Shown: positions 21,647-34,131 of the stretch, one piece after another | Layout: each line of letters opens with the position of its first letter | Position numbering within the stretch: position 1 is the stretch's first letter | Assembly (NCBI GenBank): GCA_914767715.1 | Contig: OU612072.1 | Span: 746,001-806,000, forward strand | Source of the DNA: Membranipora membranacea | Taxonomy: Eukaryota; Bryozoa; Gymnolaemata; Cheilostomatida; Membraniporidae | DNA: 60,000 nucleotides | Direction of reading: 5' to 3' | Translations under genes and position numbers: made by a program | Notes under the pieces: model-generated | What the model saw: only the letters and a program-made list of their open reading frames with translations | Database searches by the model: none | What the model was told of the DNA's origin: nothing

Positions 21647-22019
21647 CTTTAACAATTCCATCTGTTAGAGATGTCTTGGAGGTCTCACATTGATGATGTC
21701 ATAGCACATGAAATTGAGCAAGGACATCTCCTGAGAAATATTGAATTCTATAATGATAATGTGATCTTGACCTTTTTACATCACACCCGAATGGAAACCC
21801 AAATGAGCCCACCAATTGATGAGTGAAACCACACCTGGCTGGCCTGGCTGGCAGTTGACAATCAACATAATTATAATTGTCATTACCATCCGGGATCACC
21901 CTAACACCGTAGTCATAGCTTGCTAGGGGTTCTGGGAGTTCAGAATATTTACATGTTACTGTTTGTGGCTGGCCTATATAGAAACTATCACCTGTAATAG
22001 TTTCAGCATTGAAGGTCAC
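21647..22019 (-). pseudogene. Receptor copy 3: Ig1-type exon (frameshifted)
   Basis: On the minus strand this reads VTFNAETITGDSFYIGQPQ then TVTCKYSELPEP, clearly the same family as copies 1 and 2 (TFNAETTTGDSYYIGQP, TVTC). It retains YDYGVRVIPDG and DCQL. Near the FGCDV motif a 1-nt insertion shifts the frame; in the shifted frame EFNISQEMSLLNFMCYD follows, matching the conserved VFNISQEL...LICYD. A TAA follows shortly before a good donor (GTTAAAG|gtgagt at 21646/21647). The acceptor side (tatacaag near 22020) is not phase 1 as in the other copies, so the 5' boundary is uncertain. No TM or tail exons of this copy were found. It is decayed and lies on the opposite strand to copies 1, 2 and 4. 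Confidence 0.75.
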
Positions 22020-22045
22020 CTTGTATAAAAAGTTCAAAGCTATTC

Positions 22046-22345
22046 TTATCAGAGGTAGGCCATTCCCCAAGGTTTGTTGGTCATGTATGCGCAGCCTCAG
22101 CCTGAATATTCTGGTCAGGTTTCTCTTGCTGTGCAGCAAAGAAATTCCCAATTTTCAAGTTTACTGATTCAAGTTGACTTAATAGAGTTTTTAACTTCCA
22201 GCAGAGAATTGACGTCCATGTACGCTAGACACGTCACACCTCTTGGTTGGTACATGAGGGTGAATATGAGTAGCACCAGTAATAACAAAAAGCTGCAATA
22301 GCTGCGCCATTATTATCAGAGGTAGGCCATTCCCCAAGGTTTGTT
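22046..22345. repeat. Perfect 33-bp direct repeats flanking ~234 bp
   Basis: A 33-bp word starting TTATCAGAGGTAGGCCATTC occurs at 22046-22078 and 22313-22345. It sits just upstream (minus sense) of the copy 3 Ig1 exon. The sequence between holds a minus-strand ATG (22310) opening MAQLLQLFVITG, a possible but weak leader peptide. Confidence 0.8.
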
Positions 22346-22570
22346 ATAATTACAATATTTTTCCGAACTTTTTAGGATTGTATATACGCTGGCGTATACC
22401 CAAACTCTAAATCCTGGTTGCGGTCTATAAAGAGCAAGCAAGATTAAAGTAGAGCCACCTTATCTGCGAGTTAAATCACTCATACCGCCTAAGTTATGAG
22501 TTCCGAAATGTTGAATTCCGAAGTGAAAAACAAACAACTAACAACATTTTAGTACAACAAATTACTAGTA

Positions 22571-23374
22571 ATGGCATTGGATACGCCTGGTACAAATATG
22601 TGCAAGACAAAGAGGATAGCAACTGATACTGGTAATGAACTGGAATATGTTGACTATAGCTATAAGCTAATGGAGATAAAAATGAATGCGCTGGAAGCAG
22701 AGAACAAGGCACTGTATGAACGCATCATTGTTATCATTAAAAATAGCCTAACCTTAGGAATAGCTGCTGCTATTAGAAAATAGCTGTCAAACTTCTTTGA
22801 TGGCTCGAGAGTGCCTCTTCCATCCGGAGGTCCGCCGCCATCAGCAGAAGATATGGAAGATGAAGCTACTTCTACTCAAGGTAAGCTGTACTCAGCAGCA
22901 ACCAGCCAGGCCCCCAAACTACCTTCCCTTCAGCCTGTACGAAAATTTCAATTTCATCAGCATCCTCTCAATCCTAAAAGTAGTGTTGTAGTTTACAACA
23001 TGCAGCATAAAGAGAAAATCACCAAAGATACCATGAGGTGTACTGTAAATAGTTTAATGGGACAAACTTCGATAGTCTCTATCAGCAAGTACGCCTGGGA
23101 ATCAACACAACCTAAATACATGCTACAGCTAAAAAAGGAAGCCGATGCCCAAACATTGTTAGAAAAGTGGAAACCCGATACCCTGCATAATACCAAAGTT
23201 CGTGCAACGAGAACCCCTGAAAAGCATGTTGAAATGCTTTCTAATGTCCCTAACAGCTTCAGCGATATTACAATGCAGCAAGACATACAAGCAAAATATC
23301 TAGGTGCTGCGTGTAATCCCATTGTTAACAAAATTTATTCCTACACATACCGTCGAGATAGTTTTTACCGATGA
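22571..23374 (+). pseudogene. LINE ORF1 (broken)
   Basis: The first frame (22571-22783) has a helix-rich, coiled-coil-like segment (YKLMEIKMNALEAENKALYE) ending at a stop. The second (22811-23374) has a Pro-rich linker and then SSVVVYNMQHKEKITKDT and SISKYAWES...KYMLQLKK, consistent with an RNA-binding ORF1-type fold. No catalytic role is expected; ORF1 proteins chaperone element RNA. Confidence 0.6.
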
Positions 23375-23529
23375 TCAATTTTTAGAGGAGTGTTTACAAA
23401 ATGGAGTAAGACTAAATAGCTACAGCTGAATATGGATGGTTCAAAAACCTCGTTATTCATCGTTGAAACCTCCAACCGCTTGACTATATATGCAAAGTGA
23501 CAACATAAATTACAATAACATCACAAATG

Positions 23530-24140
23530 GTGAATACAGACATCCAAGCATTTATTTCCACAAAATGCGATCCCTCAACTCAGAACAGTTTGAGGAACTA
23601 AAGCTACCATCTTCAAACTATGATATTACTGCTAACTGAGTCCTGGCTAACTAAGGCCAGAGAGAAACTATACGAGATAGCAGATTCCAACGTTCACTAT
23701 ACCCATAGAGTAAACGGAAAAGGAGGCGGAGTTGCCATTTATGCCAGAAATGAGTTTTTGTCCTTCAAGCCCTTCAAAGATACACTAATCAACATGTATC
23801 TGCTTGCCGGTTGTTACATTGCCCTGCTAACTCTAATTACAATCCAGTGATTATTGGAGTTGTGTATCATTCTCCGAACATATCCGAATGTATAAAAGAA
23901 GAAACAATTGATCAGTTGGTTTCAAGTATAGCAAAATTCCTGGCTACACGTAGATCAGCTCGATTCATCATATGCGGTGATGTTAATGATCTTGACACTA
24001 GACATATATCTGTCCTGTTCCCAATGAAACAAATAGTCTCCTTTGCTACCAGAGAGAGTAATACCTTGAATCTCGTCTTCACAGATATCGCCGAGTACTA
24101 TGACAATTGCACAAAAATTTCTTCTAATAAGCACAAATGA
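23530..24140 (+). pseudogene. LINE apurinic-like endonuclease domain (broken)
   Basis: 23620-23850 reads LLTESWLTK...NVHYTHRVNGKGGGVAIYARN, the TE.WL and GGG.AIY blocks of the family. 23811-24140 reads VIIGVVYHSPN...FIICGDVNDLDTR...FATRESNTLNLVFTD, matching the YR.P / GD.N / T....LDL..T blocks. The frame changes between the two halves. Confidence 0.8.
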
Positions 24141-24419
24141 CCACTGTGCAATTTCACTTGATCCATCAGACTGCAAATACTGTCCAAAAAGGGGAATAGC
24201 CCCTGATTTGAAGGTATCTCTGACAAAGGCGCTAGCCAAGACAAATTTGGATTTCATTTACAATGAAAACTCACTCAATGTTAAAGTTGAGAAGTTCCAG
24301 GATTATGTATTGTCATTATATGATGAGCATTTTATTATCAAGAATATCCGGCAAACCTGTTATCACCTCTAAGTTGTAACGTAAAAAATACAGGGCTCAT
24401 TGTAAAAAAAACCCTGCTT

Positions 24420-25560
24420 GGAAAGCCTGACATTTCATCAACAGAAAGAACTACAAAAAAATACTGATAACGAAATAAATTCGGCAACCGGAGGATCTAT
24501 AGATTGGTGGAACAGCATAAAGAGATTGACTCGAGGCTTAACAACTCCCATTTCATCTCCAGTTGTGAGTGTCAATAACAATTGGATCACAAATGCAGAG
24601 TTCTCAGGTTACTATAACAGTTACCTTACCAACAACGACAATGTCTTTGAGTTCCCTGACTATAATGTTACAATTGATGACATTCCATCGGTAGAAGAAT
24701 ACACGGTCAACTCCCACCTGGAAAATATAGATACCACTAAGGCAACCAATCAGAGGACTACCCTTCATGGATATCAAAAATTAATTCGCATATCCTCTCT
24801 GAGCCTAAGTACACATCATTAACAAAATCTTTGAATGTAGAAAATTTCAAATGCGGTGGATGCGAGCAGAGGTCGTACCTATCCACAAAGCACCTGATCC
24901 ATCTACAATAAAGATTACTGCCCAATAAGTATTTAACATCATTTAGGCAAGGTTGCTGGGAGAACACTCTCCTGGCGCATAACAGAGAAACTTCTCACTC
25001 TCAAATACCAATATGCTTACACAGGGAATATTTGTACCACAGATGCTTCAATGAACTTTTCCTCTAGTGTGGCTAGCATGCTTGATTGCAATGACAATCT
25101 CGGTGTTCAGGCAATTATGCTAGACATTTCTAAAGTATACGAACAAATGCGTCCAGATCTCACTGTCAAACATCTTCCAAAACTGAAAATAGATGGATAT
25201 CTTGTAGCTATTGTTCAGGACTTTCTCTCTAATAGAGAACAATGTTTCAGGTTTCGCAATAAAAAATCCATCTTCCGTTCAATTAATATAGGTGTCCGTA
25301 GAGGGACAGTACTAGCTCCTTTACTCTGGAATGCATTTATCGACAACTTGTCACCACCAACACCACATCTTAAGTACGCCGATGACACAACATTATACCA
25401 TCCGCTATAAAAATCTAACTGTCTAAAGACTGACTCTACTGCTCATCGGGCAACTGTGAGCATCAGCGACAACCACCTTCAAAGAGCACTCGATTACGCC
25501 TCTCAGTACTGCACTGATAACTTTCTTTCTTTATTTGTCATTGACTTTGATCGGCAATAA
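24420..25560 (+). pseudogene. LINE reverse transcriptase (broken)
   Basis: 24418-24822 gives the region before the palm (IDWWNSIKRLTRG). 25051-25410 gives MLDISKVYEQMRPD in place of the usual LD..KAFD..., then RRGTVLAPLLWNAFIDNL and the catalytic YADDTTLYH. Frameshifts separate these. YADD is intact but the element cannot make one ORF2. Confidence 0.8.
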
Positions 25561-25590
25561 TAAAGTATATATATATAATATATACATATG

Positions 25591-26135
25591 GTCCACCACC
25601 TTCTTTCTCTTGCATTGTATTCATTAATGTCTTCAATAACATACTTCAAAGTGACAAATTGAATGTGCATAATTTGTTGACATAAAGCTGGTTAAAAGAT
25701 TCTACTGCGCATCTTATTTTCATTGCTACTTGCAGGTCACATTAAATGATATTTTACACATGTATTTCATGGTACCCATCCCCGACGGAATCCGATATCG
25801 ACAAGCTGTAAGCTTTTCAGAGGCGTTGTATGAAAACAATTTTCTCTCATATTGATGGACATGAAAAATGGCTAGAAAAGGGAAGCATCGCCCGCTTGAG
25901 CATTGCTTCATAAGCACGGTGTGTGGATCTCTTTTTCAGTTTTTCATTTCTCTTCTAACTTGACGATACTTTTGAAAGTAAATACATTTCCTGTCTCTCC
26001 AGTTGTTTAGAATGAATGGGATGTGAAAAATCCCAAACTGATGAGATAAGTAAATTTGCATAACTCGCTATAAGGTGCGCAGTGGTACAGGATAATGCTT
26101 AAGGTAAGATAAGATAACCACAAAATATGAGGCTC
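25591..26135. other. No gene recognised
   Basis: Non-coding flank of the LINE; nothing supported. Confidence 0.4.
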
Positions 26136-26770
26136 AAAGGCCAGGTTAGAGCTAGTCAATTTTACCAGTTATAACACTGTACTGTGTTATTAAATAACTG
26201 CGCCTTGTCACATTGCTCAAGAAAAAATGAGATTTTTAGGTGTACAAAACTCTATATATTCTGCCTTTGTACGGTAGAGTAAAATAACATTTCAATCTTC
26301 TAGATTACAATATGAACAATAGGCTTTTTTTTAAAATAAAATATTGCTTATGGTAACTAGAGAGCTTGAAGTCTTTAAATTTACAAAAAGCATAGAATCT
26401 CTTTTTTATCTTAGTAAAAAACCTTCTGTATTGGTATGCAATTTCAGTGATCAGGATAATACACTGCGTTTCATACCCAAGAATTGTCTGACAATTCTGT
26501 ACAATTCTAGAATTGTCAGAAACTGACCTATATATCATTACCCAACCAGCAACCATTATTGTGTAATTAACCCTGCCTGCTAAATAAATTACTTTCATTA
26601 TTGATATTGTATAGCCATAGTATAAGCCTTTACAGTTCTAGTCAATATCATACAATTGGATATGCTGTAATCACTGAATTAGATTCTTCTCTTAGAATGG
26701 AAATAGTATCATAGCGTTATACGGTTAGGACACTAAAGACAGGGACCAATCTGACTGTTATCTGATTGGC

Positions 26771-27262
26771 TGTCCCTAGTAGCATAAATAATTAGCCTGA
26801 TAAATTGTCTTGTTTACAAAATTGCAAACAGTAATTATACCCCATACAGTCATTCTGCGCATGCTCAGCTCTGGGCATGAGCTGATCTCTGCAAAATTGA
26901 GCCTCGGAATTCCGAAGCCATCTGATTGGCTACCTGCTCTGCTGGCACACTCACAAATGCGTGCGGAATTGTTAGAAAGAGTTATCTTCTATTGTCACTA
27001 TTAGCTAAAGTTGACTGGCAATTTATGCAGGGGGTGTCCTATCTCCCCAGACCAAAATTGCAATTAGAACCCAGACTAAACTCATTGTTCTTGCACATGC
27101 GCAAATTCAAGTCACGCATGATACATACTTAGCCTTACGACATTCTCTTTGTGGTAATGATAACCTAGTTTATCAGTGATCTACATGCCCAGTCAGATCA
27201 CGAGAGTCAGTATGCCATACAGTGTCGATGATTAGGGCATTTCTAGATTGCTACTAGGGACT
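26771..27262. mobile_element. Short element with ~14-bp terminal inverted repeats; contains dispersed repeat copy 2
   Basis: GTCCCTAGTAGCA at about 26772-26784 is inverted as TGCTACTAGGGAC at about 27249-27261. Between them lies the second copy (26859-27213) of the 12.57-12.93 kb repeat. The size, about 0.5 kb, and lack of ORF suit a MITE, but the inverted repeat is not visible around the 12.6 kb copy, so the repeat may merely be nested here. Confidence 0.5.
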
Positions 27263-27329
27263 GGCTATTTTTGCAAGCCCTTTGTTTTGCAAAAGAAAGC
27301 TAATGATGCTATTCCAGTTATGGAATTCA

Positions 27330-27420
27330 ATGGCTGTAATGAATAGATATTGCGGTGCAAGGTAGCATCAAAATCTATATTGCGGGAGGCCCACGTTCAA
27401 ATCCCCGCCGGGGCAAATCT
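27330..27420 (+). mobile_element. Possible tRNA-like 3' half (B-box-like)
   Basis: GTTCAAATCC (27394-27403) in a GC-rich local context followed by CCGCCGGGGCA resembles a T-arm. The D-arm/A-box side is weak, so this is only a candidate tRNA relic. Confidence 0.25.
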
Positions 27421-28420
27421 TTTCTTTTCGTATCATCATGATGGAAAATGAAAGCATTCCATTCGAATTGTTGGCTCACAATTTTTGTAAGCACGGAAAA
27501 CTCTTAGTAATGAGTATGATGACCCGACAAAATACTTATGTTCAACTCTTCTGTGTTGTACCATACCCTACGTTATATTTTGTGCAAACTGTTAATATTG
27601 GGAGCAACTGCATAAATAGAATACATCAGCTAAACTATCCTATCCTATTATCAGAAAACTTTGCTACTAATAAAAATGTACAACATCGCTCCCCAGATGA
27701 GCGAGGAATTACTCTGTATCAACTGTCCTACATGCCTAAGTGGAGAGAAGTGATATGTGAATGAGGCCATATTATCCACAGAACCACTGACTACTGAAAA
27801 TATGCTGACTGATGCTAAAATAACTCAAACTTGGTGTCACAGCAAGTAGTATGAGTACTGATTATTGGCATAGTCTAAACTACGCTCCTTGTGATTATTG
27901 AGAGTGAATGGCTTTCAGCTATTTCTATTTGTTGGCCAAAGATGCTCTGAGCATGGAGTTAGCTCTGAATGTTATGGTATGTGGGCTGAGGGAGGCAAAG
28001 GTAAATCAACTATCGTAAGCCTGGTATATGTTCATTACCTGTCTACAATGGAGCTCTTGATGTTATACTATATCATTCTCAGCCATCTCAGTTATATGGT
28101 GTACAGGAAGCAATTTTGGCATAGTTCTCTCTCACTCTTGGATGGTAGTCCCCTAGTAGGTGTTGGCACTAGTACAGATAGTATTAAAATGTTAGACTAG
28201 TGGCAACACCGTTTAATGTAATAAATTTTAATCTGTCAGCTTGAGTGCCACAAACAGGGAGATTGGCCAATAACAGGCATAATTACATAACTACCTTGTT
28301 GTCAAAATTTTTAATTCTCCAATTAAGTATAATTAACACTGTTTGTTAACTTTCCACACACATTCCATTGCACTTGTAACAAGTCATCATGACACACTTG
28401 TGGAATCAGAGAGACAGGAG
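27421..28420. other. Unassigned ORFs, no family recognised
   Basis: ORFs at 27438-27764 (108 aa) and 27898-28200 (100 aa) are open but contain no motif I recognise. Base composition is like the surroundings. They may be chance or repeat-derived. Confidence 0.3.
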
Positions 28421-31146
28421 TCATTGTAAGCTGACCTAACTTCCTGTCTTTTGCTGCTGGTAATGAATGCCGTGAGTTTTTAATTTCGCGAATATTCATT
28501 TTTATAATGATGGTTGTTTGGGTGTAAGTGCAATCATGATCATTCTTTGACGGAAGAGTGAGGGGGCGGGAAGTTGTAACATTTTATGCAAAATACTAGA
28601 TAATTGTCCAAATTCCATTTGTATATTTTTATCAAATTATTTCACCAAACTCTGCCTCAAAGCTCATCATTGTACAGAGTACCTCGCGAAAACCTTAAAT
28701 TCTCTGGCGCCCTTATTCTCCAGTATTTGCAAAAAAAGTTTCATTGATTTTCCGCGCTTCTTGGTCAACTTCAACAGTTGAGCCAGCATTATATGATAAT
28801 CTGTGGGTTTATCAACAGGGTTGTCCATTTTTAAATCTACTGGTACCTTATAAGTTCTGTGAAGGTCGCCTATGAATGCCAGTGTAAACAAAATTAACAT
28901 TCTTACTGGCTTATCTTGATTATGAATTCATGGGTAAATAACTTAGATACCAACAATACATCCAATTATACTTGGCTAAAGCTATGGCTACATGACACGA
29001 TTTTTACATCGATTTGGGGTCACGAGTGGTTAATCGGTGGATCTGCACGAGTGATTACTCGTGTTAAGTGGACATCGAACTTGTTGGTCTTTTGCCCGAG
29101 TGATCTGGACGATCCTCTATGCTGATTGGTTGTTGATTGCTTGCTTCAATAGTTACGCGGTTAAACACGCCATCTATCAAATTGTGACAGGCTATCGAAA
29201 ATGGAGGAGTTGATAATAATATCTGTAGTAAAATCACATCCTCCTATTTATGATAAAAAAGACCATAACTACAAAGATAGGAGTGGTGCTGTAGTGAAAA
29301 TATGGAAGGTAATAGCTGTATCACTTGGAAATGGAAGCTGTCCTGACATGACATCCATAGTATAGCATAGGAAAATCAATTTTACAGAAGACTGAAATTT
29401 TATTTGGTGAAGATTCAAAGTGACAAAGACCCGGATTTAATATGACATCTATATCCGGTCATTTGTTAACACGCCCATTAAATATCATTGGTCAATCGAT
29501 TGAACTGAGGGAGTTCATTGGTCAATCTAGGCACCTGATTTATTACCCCACTATGACTCACTAGACCATCAAGTACTAACTCATAGGCCTGTGTAGCAGT
29601 GTGAGAACGGCCGAGCATGTCTAGACATGCCATCGGCCTGTGATTACATCGTTACGTGGAGCTTCAGCTTAACACGTTGATTTCAATTGAAAGGTAAACA
29701 ATTGGCAGATGACACTGTGAGAATCTTGTTCAAATTCAATAATAAGCTTATCTCATTGAAAATGATCAGACAGATCAAACTGTACACTTTAGCCATTAAT
29801 TGCATGCATCAAAGAGTTTGGTATGTTGAAGGTTCTATCAACCTGAAATTCCAATCATTTCAACAAATTCATATTGGGGGCTTGCCGGGCCATTGCAGCT
29901 GTTAAATTTTAAAGTGATAAATTATTGCCTGGACAGCCTTTTGGCAGATAATCTTTCAAAGCTCTCAGATTATTATTATCGGCTGCATTGATAAATTTAG
30001 AATTTACAGTGACCACCAGACATTCTGTACTAACAAGTTCTATTGTGTCATTGAACGATAGGCCTGTTTGATTTAAAGGGCAACCAAGGTTTCGCAGCAA
30101 TGTATTAGTGGGTAGTAAATAATGTGCTAAGCAGCATGAGCTTTGTGCATGACGCGGTGCAAAACTCAAAGTAGTTGCTGACTCTAAGCTGAGTAATTCT
30201 TCAGTTTAGGGGAGGTTCCAAGACATTGCTGTAATAATGATAGAGCACAGGCTAAATAATAACAGGAACAGGAAAATGCTCTGTGGTATTATCTTTTAGC
30301 TGAATTTGAGTACCTGATGAATGAATTGTTTCACAGGAATTCTGGCTGAATAATCATCAGAATTAGATTTTTGTCTTTTTCCCGATGCAGAAATTGTAAT
30401 CTGCTATCAATCGGTGAGAACTTATTTGAAACCTTGGTTGCCCTTTAATCTTGCTTCTCTCTACCCATATACCATAAAGTTCAATTAATGGCTACAATGC
30501 ACAGTTTAATCTGCCTGATCATTTTCAATGAGATTAGCTTATTGAATTTGAACAAGATTTTCACAGTGTCATTTGCCAATTGCTTACCTTTCAATTGACA
30601 TCAACATCTTAGCCAAGCATAATTGGATGTATTGTTGGTATCCAAGTTATCTACCCATGAAGTCATAATCAAGATAAGCCAGTCAGAATGTTCATTTTGT
30701 TTACACTGGCATTTATAGGCAACCTTCACGAAACTTATAAGGTACCAGTAGATTTAAAAATGGACAACCCTGTGGGTAAACACACAGATTATCATATAAT
30801 GCTGGCTCAACTCTTGAAGTTGACCAAGAAGCGCGGAAAATCAATGAGACCTTTTTGCAAATACTGGAGAATAAGGGCGACTGAGAATTTAAGGTTTTTT
30901 TGCGAGGCAATCTCATTCTTTGGTGAAATAATTTGATAAACATATACAAATGGAATTTGGACAATTATCTAGTTTTTTGCATACAATGTTACAACTTCCC
31001 GCCCCTCACTCTTCTGACAAAGAATGATAATGATTGCAATTACACCCAAACAACCATCATTAAAAAAATGAATATTCGCAAAATTTAAAACTCACCGCAT
31101 TCATTATCAGCAGCAAAAGACAGGAAGTTAGGTCAGCTTACAATGA
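28421..31146. mobile_element. 2.7 kb long-inverted-repeat (foldback) element
   Basis: TCATTGTAAGCTGACCTAAC at 28421 is inverted at the other end (31127-31146), and homology continues inward for over 600 bp per arm: left 28421-28980 and 29670-29830, right about 30450-31146. Both arms carry the same reading frame (28667-28900 - and 30688-30936 +: LAFIGxLHxTYKVPVDLKMDNP ... ILMLAQLLKLTKKRGKSM-like), family unknown. The left arm is split by about 690 bp (28981-29669) absent from the right arm. No clear target duplication was seen at the ends. Confidence 0.75.
28981..29669. mobile_element. ~690 bp insertion nested in the left inverted arm
   Basis: The left arm departs from the right arm after CTTGGCTAAAG and rejoins at TTGATTTCAATTGAAAGG. 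The intervening sequence has no counterpart in the right arm. It has no recognisable coding content apart from short ORFs. It might instead be a deletion from the right arm. Confidence 0.55.
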
Positions 31147-31149
31147 CTT

Positions 31150-32765
31150 ACCTGCTTATGAGAGCGGTAAGTATAATTATACTCAAGGAAGGACTGGTGG
31201 TGAGTACACCAAAACCGTCGAACAAGTTTACACCTAATTGTTCACATTAAACATGACGATGATCTTAATTTCAACTGATCCGAGTATACCCAAACCCCCC
31301 AGCTGTTATGGCTCCGCTGCTGCGCGGCCTCGGTTCGAGTGCTACTACCCTCAAAATGTCAGTATATTTTACAGATGTTTAGCATCTTTGAAAAACTTTC
31401 TCAGATGTTTCTTGTCTTTAGCATAAATGGAAGTATACAAAATAGGCAGACAGTATATGAGAATAGAAATAATAAAACTTTTAAATTATATTGATGAGAG
31501 AAGTTTGGTACTAGTGTGACAAAAGGTTTTTTTACAATATGCATCCTCTGAGAGGCTATAGTAACAAAATTATCAACATGAGACTCAAAAGGATATATTT
31601 TTATCAATTTAAACTCACAGGTACTTAACATTATCACATAATTCAATTTCAATACCATCTAATTGCAGAGGATGAATTGACTGATGTTCTACATCAGCTT
31701 TGGGCAACCTGCGGCCTTTTTGCCAGTGCGGCCTAATGGGTAATATTTGCGGCCTAATTGTGGCCTTATGCCGGTAAAAGTTATTATACATGTTGATTTT
31801 GATTCCCCATTCATTATGTGGATATCCAAGTATGCATAGCGTAGGCACACTAGGTTCAAAAATGTGGCAATTCTGTTTTATGCATGTAGCTAAGCTTCCC
31901 AAGCCATTCAACACAAAATCATCATAACTGTACTGGTGATTACCAAAATAACAAAGAGCAGTGACCTTTGGTTGTTGAAATTACAACTTTCCATAACATT
32001 ATAATAATTTTCTTTTGTAACACTGTTATTTTGAACAAAAAAGGCCGATTTGTTTCGTAAAGTTCTGCTATAACAAGCCCTGCTTCATTTCTGCTGAAAT
32101 GTTCCAGATGGCATTTCATTTCACAGCCGACTGCAAAAATTTTGTTACAGCAACCCTCCCGCACCAACCCTGTCCTTTCCATACATATGAAACACAGGGT
32201 TACAGACATATATACAATCAAATCATGAGGTAATGTGACTTCACAAAACTTCAGAAGATTGGATAACTCAGTAATTCTGTTGAGCTGATGTTTCTTGCGA
32301 CATACTACAGTTTCAGAACAAAACATCTTTTTGAGATTGTAAATAAGAGGTGTCAAAATTGTTAATCCAGATTCCAGTTTCAATTTTTTCCTGAAAGACA
32401 TTTCGCGGCCTTTTGAGTTGAGCCTGCGTAAAATGTGGCTTTTTTCAAAATAAGGTTGCCCACCGATGTTCTAGATGTTGGTGCACATGAGGGAGTCAGG
32501 ACGCGCATCTTACTTGCTGTCTATCTCACTCCTCTGGTGCTGTTCAGTCCTGCAGTCCTGTCAGGCTTCCCTTTGTGTTCTTCTGTTGCTGAAGATTGAA
32601 ACTAATACATGAGGAACAAGGAAAGACACATAACAAATATTTGATATTCAGATATTTTTATTTTATTTAATTGCATAACTTTAATGTGACAAGGTTTTAC
32701 AAGTTTTACAGAATTTTATCATTCCCAACTACATGATGGTGATTTTAAAACAGCATTTTATCTGA
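31150..32765. other. Minus-strand ORFs of unknown family
   Basis: ORFs at 31615-31914 (-) and 31940-32401 (-, 153 aa) are fairly long for this composition but show no domain I recognise. GCGGCCTAATG-like words recur around 31720-31760. Probably repeat-derived. Confidence 0.3.
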
Positions 32766-32769
32766 TAAG

Positions 32770-33335
32770 ATTGATAGTAGTGCCAAAACTACGGCAAAAC
32801 AAACTCAGGCTAACTATTACCGCCTGATATAAAAATTTGGTGAGAAAATTGTAGCCCACCAAATGTAGAGATTCTGAAGTCTGACATACTCTCCTGCGGC
32901 AGGCAATTTGGGTTTAGTTCTGAAAGCTCCAATGACTGAATCCTAATGCAATCGAGGAGTAAACTGACATATATTATTAATTATATATTATATATTATAA
33001 ATTATATATTATATCTCAAGATGGCTCTAAACTTTAACCGCTGCCGGACTGGACATTGGAAAAGCTTTTGACTGAATAAATCTGGTAAACTGTAAGTAAC
33101 CAAATTTACTCGGAAACTCACCTGTACACTATCAGCAACATCTGTTTTTGAAATTTATATATCAAACAGGTCTCTAACCATGAAGGTGAATGGTGTCTGA
33201 TAAGCGTCAAATTCTTACCCGGGTTCATCATGGGAATGATTCAAATCCGTCACTCTTTATTGCTTATATCAATGATGTCACAGCTTAAGAATACATTTAT
33301 TTGAATGCTTTTGATAGCTAGTAGAAATGACCTTA
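32770..33335 (+). mobile_element. Degraded LINE RT remnant
   Basis: Fragments in changing frames read KFGEKIVAHQM, DIGKAFD, VNGV and LFIAYINDVTA, the ordered blocks of a non-LTR RT (finger, KAFD motif, LF..YINDL). Many stops; no catalytic DD visible. Confidence 0.6.
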
Positions 33336-33741
33336 CCAATCCATAAAAAAAAATTAGCTTCCGACTGTTTACAGAATCTGTGATAGTCCTCATCATTGGA
33401 AATTTGCAAATCCTCTATTGTCCATTCATGCATCCCTCACAATTGTCATTCACAAATTGTGACATGTCGATATCACTATACTATCAAAATTTCACAAGAT
33501 TTTAGGCATCGAAACCGTCACCACTACATTTCATTCAGCATTCAGTCCTAGAGGCAAAGGGTTGTACTGAAACCAAGCTCTTCATTATCAAAACATGGTT
33601 ACTCACATTGTTATAATCAGCTACATAGTATTTTCCCATAACACGAACATAGTTCATAGCAGGCCAGGGCAAGGCCAAAGCTACCTTTTATTATAGTTGA
33701 GTTATACATAAAAATGGATTAAAAGTTGCAGGATACCTATA

Positions 33742-34131
33742 TTGCAAATCTCTCAAAATTTGAGATCAGGATTAACGAGTTTGAAGCAGTTCAGCAGCGG
33801 CACATCTCAGCTCAACAGAAAAAAGGATACTCAGCTGGAGTCTATTTTAGAAGAGCAAATATATCAAGCTATCTCTCTGAAATATGCACATGCTGATGTC
33901 AAGGTCTCAAAGGCAACCTGCAGGGAGATGAGAGCAAAGATCGCAATTTCTCGATTCGAAGAATTCCTTCAGAAAGAGATTCCTACTGCAAAACCCCAGC
34001 CAGGCACAAAACATGGCAAGTTCACATCAGAGCTCCTTCAAGAGAAGATGTACAAGGAAAGACGACAACTGCATTCCAAATATATAACCACCCTCGGTTT
34101 TTCCATGCCAGACAGAAAAGGAAACAACTGA
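33742..34131 (+). CDS. Unidentified 129-aa ORF
   Basis: An open frame rich in Lys/Glu/Gln: LNRKKDTQLESILEEQIYQA, SKATCREMRAKIAISRFEEF, then ELLQEKMYKERRQLH. It looks helical and coding-like rather than random, with a possible coiled coil in the C-terminal third. No family recognised; no promoter or splice context assigned. It could be a host exon or a fragment of an element protein. Confidence 0.35.
   Translation: MQISQNLRSGLTSLKQFSSGTSQLNRKKDTQLESILEEQIYQAISLKYAHADVKVSKATCREMRAKIAISRFEEFLQKEIPTAKPQPGTKHGKFTSELLQEKMYKERRQLHSKYITTLGFSMPDRKGNN

Larger units (their letters stand above)
22535..25570 (+). mobile_element. Nearly full-length but inactive LINE (ORF1, endonuclease, RT)
   Basis: The order is that of a CR1/Jockey-group non-LTR element: ORF1 (22571-23374), AP-type endonuclease (about 23530-24130), linker, and RT (about 24420-25560). 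Frames are interrupted by several stops and shifts. The 3' end is marked by AATAATAAAG followed by a TA-rich tail at about 25558-25590. It is the most complete element in the window and lies between receptor copies 3 and 2. Confidence 0.85.

Noticed and set aside
31615-32401. Host gene on the minus strand
   Set aside because: Two moderately long ORFs but no motifs, no splice signals linking them, and repeat-like GCGGCC-containing words; left unassigned.
32976-33014. Possible AT-rich replication origin
   Set aside because: Only a short TA-rich palindromic stretch; no other origin features can be judged from sequence.
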